Of a stretch of 5,221 nt of DNA, positions 1-4,831 are shown one piece after another. Position 1 is the first letter of the stretch, and each line of letters starts with the position of its first letter. The DNA is from Candidatus Poseidoniaceae archaeon. GTDB lineage: Archaea; Thermoplasmatota; Poseidoniia; Poseidoniales; Poseidoniaceae. The position numbers were made by a program, and so were the translations under genes. The stretch covers positions 1-5,221 of the forward strand of contig DUJC01000017.1 of the NCBI GenBank assembly GCA_013330015.1, read 5' to 3'. The notes below the pieces were generated by a model. It was not told where the DNA came from and did not search any database. It saw only the letters and a list, made by a program, of their open reading frames with translations.

Positions 1-506
1 CCACCCTGCGATTCACGGCAAACGGGTATGTGACCTGGCGTTCGAAATTCTGCACCCATCCGTCGCTGTGCCTCAGCCTCGCTAAGTTCGTCATCGAATA
101 CGGTCGCAGTGAGTTCAGCAAAACGACGGGTTGTGAGTGCTCTGTCATGATCGGTAATTCCAGTGTAGGTTTCCCGATGGTTCAGCGAGAGTGTAAATGC
201 GGAACGTGCGTCGTAACGAAGGTCGTTCGTCTTCAGTTCAGCCAAAATAGGATATTCTGCAGTCAGAGCATCGTGCGTGTGCAAATCCTGCAAAAACGGT
301 AAGCCAAAGGCTTGGCCAACATCGTGTCCAATAGCCAAAAAGAGGAGGCCTCCACAATCCTGACGGAGTTGTCGCATCGTCGCAGGCTGTGCAAATGCTG
401 CGGGAAAAAGAAGGTCGGTTTCGCCCTCGCGCTTATCCGAGTCAAACAGGCAAACAGGATTGCCTTGACGGAATGCAGCGATTGCTGCTTCGACAATTTC
501 CGACAT
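1..506 (-). CDS. ribB: 3,4-dihydroxy-2-butanone 4-phosphate synthase (RibB), 3' end cut by window edge
   Basis: The enzyme converts ribulose 5-phosphate to 3,4-dihydroxy-2-butanone 4-phosphate plus formate, supplying the four-carbon unit of riboflavin; it is cytosolic and Mg-dependent. About 168 residues are visible of roughly 225 usual in archaeal homologues. Seen: the acidic substrate/metal loop FDSDKREGETD (residues 21-31), RQDCGGLL (48-55), NHRETYTGITDHDRALT (109-125) and FRTPGH (154-159). These line up with Methanocaldococcus RibB as I remember it. The second metal histidine (GHTE motif) lies beyond the edge. I chose the ATG at 506 because MSEIVEAAIAAFRQG matches the start of that homologue. 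An in-frame ATG at 551 would add 15 residues with no family counterpart and lies inside a palindrome. The position usually Cys after AGGL is Phe56 here, while a Cys occurs at residue 51. The gene is divergent from the endonuclease. Identity is near certain; the start is less so. Confidence 0.93.
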   Translation of the reverse strand, partial: MSEIVEAAIAAFRQGNPVCLFDSDKREGETDLLFPAAFAQPATMRQLRQDCGGLLFLAIGHDVGQAFGLPFLQDLHTHDALTAEYPILAELKTNDLRYDARSAFTLSLNHRETYTGITDHDRALTTRRFAELTATVFDDELSEAEAQRRMGAEFRTPGHIPVCRESQG

Positions 507-544
507 AGGCTGTCGTTTCGTTTCACCTTCATGAACCGTCGTAT

Positions 545-559
545 TGTACATTATGTACA
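545..559. promoter_or_regulatory. 15-bp palindrome upstream of ribB, candidate operator
   Basis: TGTACAT-T-ATGTACA is an inverted repeat with perfect 7-base arms and a single central base. It lies 38 bases upstream of the chosen ribB start (506) and about 75 bases upstream of the divergent endonuclease gene. The centre is AT-rich and could overlap a TATA element for ribB. Some euryarchaeal riboflavin genes are controlled by the CTP-dependent riboflavin kinase/regulator RbkR, which binds palindromic sites near ribB. Whether this site is of that type is inference. No second copy was noticed in the window. Confidence 0.4.
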
Positions 560-633
560 GATTTCCGGCAAACGCGTGACGGAAAGGGGTTAATGTAGGG
601 AACGGCTTGGCTTGTATTCGCGGGGGTGGAATG

Positions 634-1782
634 ATGGGTGTGAAACTTGGTCCTGCTGGCGTACCTTTGTCCTGTAAAGGACGAACAATCGTCGAAGGAA
701 TGGACGATATTATTGCTCTCGGGCTCGAGACGATGGAAGCTCAAACGGTCCGATTGATTCAACCACAGCATTTCGAGCAATACTGGCAAGCCGGTGTCCT
801 TGCCAACAAGGCTGATTTCGAAATGAACATTCACGGACCGTACTATTCCGAACTTCTCGGCAATCGTGTCGAACGGGGACGATCCCTTGCTAAAATTGAG
901 GCAACATTGCAAGCAGCGCGAACCATCAATGCACGCCACATCACGCTCCACACAGGCCACTACGGGGACTTTGGACGTGGCACGGCTGCCAATGAGCAGG
1001 TTGCGAACATCTTCTCCAGCATTGTTGAGCGTGTTCACGACATCTGGCATGACGACGAGGATGAGTTCCCAGTCTTCCCATGGATCAAGGATGGGACACC
1101 ATCCAAGATCGGAATTGAGACATCCGGCCGTCAAGAACTGTGGGGAAGCCTCGAAGAAGTCATCGAAGTTGTCAACCACGTTGAAGGAACCATTCCCGTT
1201 CTCAACATAGCTCACATTCACGCTCGTGGCCACGGTCGAATGAAGACGTCCGAAGATTATGGTGAATTGTTTGACATGGTTCGTGAATCGATTGGAACCA
1301 AGGAATTCTATTGCCACTTCTCTGGTGTTGAGCACCGAACAGGAAACGCCATGCATTACACACAAATTAAGAAGTCCGATTTGAACTTCGAACCTCTCGC
1401 AGAATTCATCGTCGAGGACGGTGCTTGGCTGGATATCACTCTGATTTCAGACTCTCCACTACTGGAACATGATGCCATGTACATGTTGCAAAACATCGAC
1501 AAATCGAAACATAAGCAACTCGAACGGAAAGCCCGAGAAGATCGCCGTCGTGCACTTGCTGCACAAACGGGAACGTCGGTCGAAGACCTCCAGCGTCGCG
1601 AGGAGGAAATGGCGAAACTTCGAACCCAAAGTGGCAAAGAAGAGCCTGTTGAAGAGGCGAAACCAGAACCTGAGCCGGTCAAAGAAGAAAAGAAGCCAAA
1701 GAAGAAGGCTGCTGCATCTAAGAAGAAAGAGGAAGAAGATGTCTTCTCCTTCGATGAGGAAGACGATGACGACTTGTTCTGA
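634..1782 (+). CDS. nfo: Endonuclease IV-type AP endonuclease (TIM barrel) with long charged C-terminal tail
   Basis: Predicted cytosolic apurinic/apyrimidinic endonuclease of base-excision repair, cutting 5' of abasic sites with a metal cluster. The barrel covers residues 1 to about 290 of 382. Seen in order: GPAGVPLSCKGR (6-17), E35, IHGPYY (H67), HTGHYG (H106, H109), GIETSGR (E162), NIAHIHARGHG (191-201), CHFSG (H228), MH (H241) and SDSPLLEHDA (272-281). These fit the xylose-isomerase-like AP endonuclease 2 family. The usual Asp of the DxxH metal pair is Asn191. After the barrel come a basic/acidic helix (about 291-335), a Pro/Glu/Lys-rich linker (335-368) and an acidic tip ending FDEEDDDDLF, which makes the protein about 90 residues longer than typical. 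The ATG at 634 has a GGGGGTGG element four bases upstream; ATG 631 and TTG 607 are alternatives. A TTAATGTA element at 590-597 might be its TATA box. Activity on AP sites is inferred from family. Confidence 0.87.
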   Translation: MGVKLGPAGVPLSCKGRTIVEGMDDIIALGLETMEAQTVRLIQPQHFEQYWQAGVLANKADFEMNIHGPYYSELLGNRVERGRSLAKIEATLQAARTINARHITLHTGHYGDFGRGTAANEQVANIFSSIVERVHDIWHDDEDEFPVFPWIKDGTPSKIGIETSGRQELWGSLEEVIEVVNHVEGTIPVLNIAHIHARGHGRMKTSEDYGELFDMVRESIGTKEFYCHFSGVEHRTGNAMHYTQIKKSDLNFEPLAEFIVEDGAWLDITLISDSPLLEHDAMYMLQNIDKSKHKQLERKAREDRRRALAAQTGTSVEDLQRREEEMAKLRTQSGKEEPVEEAKPEPEPVKEEKKPKKKAAASKKKEEEDVFSFDEEDDDDLF

Positions 1783-1872
1783 TACGGTGAATCAAATCTT
1801 CTCAGAAATTGTCCCTTTCTCGCTCTCATAGAGGGAATGCACATAAGAACAAAGAGTTCGAAGTCCTTAGTC

Positions 1873-2871
1873 ATGGCACACATTGCGGTGTTGGGATTGG
1901 GAAATTGGGGGACGGCTATTGCTCGTCTTTGGCTGCTTGAAGGTCACCATGTGAAAGGTTGGACCATCGAGCAAGAAGTGTATGAATCGATCACAATGGA
2001 TGGAATCAATCGGAAGTATTTGCCTCAACAATCCGTTGAAGGATTGGAGGTGACGATGCGTCTTAAAGAAGCACTTGATGGTGTTGAAATCGTTGTGCTT
2101 GCCATTCCTTCCTCCGTAATTCTCAATGTTGTTGATGATATCATTCCATTCTTGCGTCCAGGACACGTCCTGCTCGATTTGGCAAAGGGACTGGCTCCAG
2201 GAAAGCGGTTGATTTCTCAAGCGATTCATGAAGCATTGAAGAATGCAAATTGCTCAAATCCGTTGGCGGTACTGACCGGACCGACCATCGCTCCAGAAGC
2301 TGCCGGAGGTGTGATGACAACAGCATTGGTAGCGTCTGAGGACCTTTCTGTTGCTGAACGACTTGCAGAGACGCTCTCTACACCTACGTTGCTTTTGCAC
2401 GCCGCTTCCGACCCTGAAGGTGCTGAACTGTGGGGTGCGTTCAAGAACGTCGTTGCCCTTGCATGCGGCCTTGTTGACGGGTTGAAGACCATCGGAACAC
2501 TTGGTGGAGACAACCTCAAAGCTGCTATCTTTAGTGCAGGTTTCAAGGAAGGATGCATTCTCTTACCACTCCTAGGTGCAAGGGCAGAGGTAGCCTTTGG
2601 TCCAGCAGGATTGGGCGATTTGTACGTCACCTCTACCTCACCATTCGGGCGAAACAGGTCCATGGGTGAGAAACTTGGAACAGGAAAAACATTGGAAGAA
2701 GCGCTCGAAGAAATGACCATGGTTGCGGAAGGTGTTCGTGCAGCACGAATGTTCCGTGATCGGGCCATTGACCAAGGAATTGAAATCCCATTCACAAAGG
2801 CACTCAACACGCTTCTCGATGGTGATATTGAAGCAGAAGAGTGCTGCCGACGAATGGTTCTCTTGGGATAG
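1873..2871 (+). CDS. gpsA: NAD(P)-dependent sn-glycerol-3-phosphate dehydrogenase (GpsA)
   Basis: Cytosolic enzyme interconverting dihydroxyacetone phosphate and sn-glycerol 3-phosphate, normally the source of the bacterial-type phospholipid backbone. The protein has 332 residues, normal for the family. Seen: the Rossmann glycine motif GLGNWG (8-13), AIPSS (77-81), DLAKGLAPG (102-110, catalytic-region Lys105), TGPT (135-138), the FKNV motif with catalytic Lys191, and GLGDLYVTSTSPFGRNRSMG (247-266) with Asp249, Thr253, Arg260 and Asn261 for substrate and cofactor binding. I chose the ATG at 1873 because MAHIAVLGLGNWG matches the family start; an upstream in-frame ATG at 1837 adds 12 polar residues with no counterpart. 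It follows the endonuclease gene after 90 bases, enough room for its own promoter; CACATAAG at 1840-1847 is a weak TATA-like candidate. Identity is very secure. In an archaeon it raises the question of backbone stereochemistry, because archaeal lipids normally use sn-glycerol 1-phosphate. Confidence 0.95.
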   Translation: MAHIAVLGLGNWGTAIARLWLLEGHHVKGWTIEQEVYESITMDGINRKYLPQQSVEGLEVTMRLKEALDGVEIVVLAIPSSVILNVVDDIIPFLRPGHVLLDLAKGLAPGKRLISQAIHEALKNANCSNPLAVLTGPTIAPEAAGGVMTTALVASEDLSVAERLAETLSTPTLLLHAASDPEGAELWGAFKNVVALACGLVDGLKTIGTLGGDNLKAAIFSAGFKEGCILLPLLGARAEVAFGPAGLGDLYVTSTSPFGRNRSMGEKLGTGKTLEEALEEMTMVAEGVRAARMFRDRAIDQGIEIPFTKALNTLLDGDIEAEECCRRMVLLG

Positions 2872-2888
2872 GGCCGATTTCCTCATAT

Positions 2889-2906
2889 GGAGGGATGGTA
2901 TCCTCC
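2889..2906 (+). promoter_or_regulatory. Hairpin enclosing a Shine-Dalgarno-like GGAGG before the small gene
   Basis: GGAGG (2889-2893) pairs with CCTCC (2902-2906); AT/AT pairs extend the stem if one G is bulged, leaving a three-base GGT loop. The 3' arm ends four bases before the ATG at 2911. GGAGG is complementary to the usual 16S rRNA 3' end, so the hairpin could mask the ribosome site, or, by folding, bring a too-distant site closer to the start codon. It may also be chance, or coding sequence if ATG 2887 is used. Confidence 0.3.
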
Positions 2907-2910
2907 AAGC

Positions 2911-3138
2911 ATGGCAGATGACAACTCCTCTGATTTGACCGACTTTGAAGCAGGTCTCCTCGAGTGGTTGTGCGAAAACAACTTCCATGTTGAACCTTGG
3001 TCAACACAAAACGCTGCAAAGCAATTCTATGTTGAAGAGGAAGCCATCTACGAGGCTATTGCTGCATTAACTCGAAAGGTCCCTCAACGCATTCAAGTGT
3101 TCTACAAGAACGGTGCATTGCACATCGCTGCAGACTAA
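2911..3138 (+). CDS. Small unrecognised protein with a winged-helix-like layout
   Basis: A 75-residue acidic protein that I do not recognise. Visible layout: an acidic N-terminus, a helix about residues 11-22 (DFEAGLLEWLCENN region), a second helix about 30-38 (STQNAAKQFYV), a longer helix about 39-56 (EEEAIYEAIAALTRK) and a terminal beta-hairpin (RIQVFYKNGALHIAAD). This is the helix-helix-helix-wing order of small winged-helix DNA-binding domains, but no diagnostic motif confirms it. It starts 39 bases after gpsA on the same strand, so the two are probably cotranscribed. An in-frame ATG at 2887 would add eight residues (MEGWYPPS). I prefer 2911 because the upstream stretch is a hairpin containing GGAGG. 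Its stop codon overlaps the stop of the convergent phnE. The compact, regular secondary-structure pattern argues that it is a real gene; DNA binding is inference. Confidence 0.7.
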   Translation: MADDNSSDLTDFEAGLLEWLCENNFHVEPWSTQNAAKQFYVEEEAIYEAIAALTRKVPQRIQVFYKNGALHIAAD

Positions 3139-4094
3139 TCCTTCTTTTTCAGCAACTTTTTCGTCAACCCAGCCGGCAAAAACAGACCGGTCCACCAGGG
3201 GGGCATGTTTGGTTGCTTGTCATCTTTGAACATTGAACGGACGATCTTGGAGACTAAATCAAGAATCAGTACAACGATGAAAATGACGATCACGTAAGCA
3301 AAGACCTTGTCGTACTGCAAAAATTCTAGATACAAATTGATGTAGTAACCAATTCCACCTGCTCCAACGATTCCGATTACCGTACCGTGTCTGAAATTGT
3401 ATTCAAACATAAATATCGCTTGAGAAATCAGATTGTTTGCTGATTCTGGAAGTACCACACCAAACGAGCGCTCAAACCACCCGTGGCCCATGGCACGAGA
3501 TGCATCGAGCTGTGGTTTCGCTACACCCTCAATTGCTTCGTATTGCAATTTACCAAGATAGCCTACAGTGTACAGGGTCATGGCCATTATTCCAGCCATT
3601 GGGCCCAATCCAACCATGATAACAAAGAGAATTGCCCATAAAATACTGGGTAAACTCCGGAATGCAGCCAAGAACGCTCGTGCTGGGTAAGAAACCGATG
3701 GTGGGCTTAGATTTTCAGCAGCGAGTAGAGCGATGGGATAAGAGATCAGCATTCCAAAGATGGTTGCTACAAAGGCAATTTTCAATGTTTCAATGACTCC
3801 AATCCACGCAGTCGAACAGGTAAACTGTAGGAAATCAGGTTCCTCGCAGACAGGGTAGGCTTGAGGTTCAAGCACGCTCCAGTCTGGCGGCCAGAGCGAT
3901 TCTCGGAAGAAAGTCTGGACGTTTCGAGGGCTATCAAAGAGTTTTTGCCAATTGCCTTCAATCGTCGAATGTGTGACGAAAATTGCAAGAACTCCTAATG
4001 CAACAAAAACCGCTGGCCATCTCCATTGATACCAGATATCGAGAAGAGGAGTTGGTTTTTCCTCCAACTCATGATCTTCTCGATGATCATTCAT
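3135..4094 (-). CDS. phnE: Phosphonate-type ABC transporter permease (PhnE)
   Basis: Membrane channel subunit of a PhnCDE-type importer for phosphonates or related phosphorus oxyanions; substrate cannot be set from sequence. It has 319 residues. After a charged cytoplasmic N-terminus (1-22), hydrophobic segments lie at about 26-42, 98-120, 137-160, 161-180, 218-250 and 264-286. The EAA-type coupling loop, EAIEGVAKPQLDASRAMG (186-203), contacts the ATPase, and FRHGTVIGIVGAGGIG (234-249) is the typical PhnE signature. The loop between the first two segments (about 43-97) includes the family-like WPPDWS but carries an extra stretch with Cys83 and Cys93, which would face outside. The C-terminus is lysine-rich. 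The ATG start at 4094 lies inside the end of phnC (8-base overlap), suggesting translational coupling. The stop codon overlaps that of the convergent plus-strand gene, so no terminator space separates them. Confidence 0.93.
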   Translation of the reverse strand: MNDHREDHELEEKPTPLLDIWYQWRWPAVFVALGVLAIFVTHSTIEGNWQKLFDSPRNVQTFFRESLWPPDWSVLEPQAYPVCEEPDFLQFTCSTAWIGVIETLKIAFVATIFGMLISYPIALLAAENLSPPSVSYPARAFLAAFRSLPSILWAILFVIMVGLGPMAGIMAMTLYTVGYLGKLQYEAIEGVAKPQLDASRAMGHGWFERSFGVVLPESANNLISQAIFMFEYNFRHGTVIGIVGAGGIGYYINLYLEFLQYDKVFAYVIVIFIVVLILDLVSKIVRSMFKDDKQPNMPPWWTGLFLPAGLTKKLLKKKD

Positions 4095-4785
4095 CTATCT
4101 CATCCTCCATGGGAAAGATTTCAACGAGTTTGTTGTCTTCTGCGGTAAATAATCGATCTGCCATCTGGGTTGCGCGTTCGAAATCGTGCTCGACAAGCAC
4201 CATAATTGCATTACTTTCTCTGACATAATCCAGAACTTTCTGCATAACAGCGTTCAAAGTTTCTTCGTCAAGTTCTGCTAGAAATTCATCTGCCAAAATT
4301 AAGCGTGGCTTTTGAGCAAGCGTTCTTGCAACAGCAACTCGTCTTTGTTGACCTCCTGAGAGTTTACGAATTGGTGTCCTGAGTTTGTGGGATAAACCTA
4401 CTGATTCAATGGCTTCAATTGTGAGGACCTTGCATTTTGAAGAGAAAGGGAACCATTCAGAGGTGTGCCCTGCCTTAGCACCCAGCATGACATTGTGGTA
4501 GACACTCGCATGGCGTATGAGGCCAAGCCGTTGAGGAATATACCCTATCTCACCTCGAGCCCCTTTTGATTTTCCAAAAATCTCGACCTCGCCATTGAGA
4601 GGGTTCAATAAACCTGCTAAGGTCCTCAACAGTGTTGTTTTCCCGATACCAGAAGCACCGTTGATGGCAATGATCTCTCCTGGTTTAAACTCAAAGGAAA
4701 TGTTTGCGAGCAACTCATTATTCCGTTCATACCCAACCGAGAGGTCGTGACCGCTCACACAGGTGTCATCGGTCAAACTTACCAC
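4087..4785 (-). CDS. phnC: Phosphonate-type ABC transporter ATP-binding protein (PhnC)
   Basis: Cytoplasmic ATPase driving PhnE, with 232 residues from the GTG at 4785. Seen: Walker A GASGIGKTT (43-51), the Q-loop in YIPQRLG (Gln85), the ABC signature LSGGQQRRVAVARTL (142-156), Walker B LILADE (162-167), the D-loop region ELD (171-173) and the switch histidine in VEHD (His200). After Walker B the common DEP is DEF, and the D-loop serine is Glu; other catalytic residues are intact. The reading frame stays open upstream to 4929 inside phnD, but an ABC domain should begin near CVSGHDLSVGY, so GTG 4785, TTG 4776 or GTG 4758 are the realistic starts. The gene lies 46 bases after phnD and overlaps phnE by 8 bases (ATGAATGA junction). 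Phosphonate is inferred from the neighbours, since ATPases of this class look alike. Confidence 0.88.
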   Translation of the reverse strand: MVSLTDDTCVSGHDLSVGYERNNELLANISFEFKPGEIIAINGASGIGKTTLLRTLAGLLNPLNGEVEIFGKSKGARGEIGYIPQRLGLIRHASVYHNVMLGAKAGHTSEWFPFSSKCKVLTIEAIESVGLSHKLRTPIRKLSGGQQRRVAVARTLAQKPRLILADEFLAELDEETLNAVMQKVLDYVRESNAIMVLVEHDFERATQMADRLFTAEDNKLVEIFPMEDEIDE

Positions 4786-4797
4786 CCTGTGTGTCCA

Positions 4798-4829
4798 GTA
4801 CGGACGCCCTGTAACCGTACCCCGTACGG
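4798..4829 (-). promoter_or_regulatory. Alternative hairpins in the phnD-phnC gap
   Basis: Three copies of one 6-mer alternate in orientation. Read on the transcribed (minus) strand they are CCGTAC (4829-4824), GTACGG (4820-4815) and CCGTAC (4803-4798). The middle copy can pair with the first (three-base GGG loop) or with the third (11-base loop), but not both. The element begins two bases after the phnD stop codon and ends 12 bases before the proposed phnC GTG. Such a placement suits an RNA structure that stabilises the binding-protein message or tunes expression of the downstream genes; there is no U-run typical of a terminator. The function is inferred. Confidence 0.45.
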
Positions 4830-4831
4830 CA

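Noticed and set aside
507..551. Longer RibB starting at ATG 551
   Set aside because: The 15 added residues have no counterpart in the homologue used for comparison, and the ATG lies within a palindrome; kept only as an alternative.
529..1365. Long open frame on the minus strand opposite the endonuclease gene
   Set aside because: No recognisable domain, and it is antisense to a gene with clear family motifs; a shadow frame.
1630..1775. Purine-rich tract possibly acting as a repeat or regulatory element
   Set aside because: The AAG/GAA bias is fully explained by codons for the Lys/Glu-rich protein tail; no regular repeat unit was found.
1812..1836. Possible terminator hairpin between the endonuclease gene and gpsA (TCCCTTT / ATAGAGGGA arms)
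   Set aside because: The stem is short with a G-T pair, the loop is 11 bases, and no T-run follows; not supportable as a terminator.
1837..1872. GpsA starting at ATG 1837
   Set aside because: The family start is a few residues before GxGxxG, which fits ATG 1873; the AGAGGGA before 1837 directly abuts the ATG and is too close for a ribosome site.
1356..1883. Serine-rich minus-strand frame opposite the endonuclease tail
   Set aside because: The poly-Ser/Phe runs are the complement of the Glu/Lys codons in the charged tail; a shadow frame.
2226..2810. 194-residue minus-strand frame within gpsA
   Set aside because: It is antisense to conserved GpsA motifs and shows no domain of its own.
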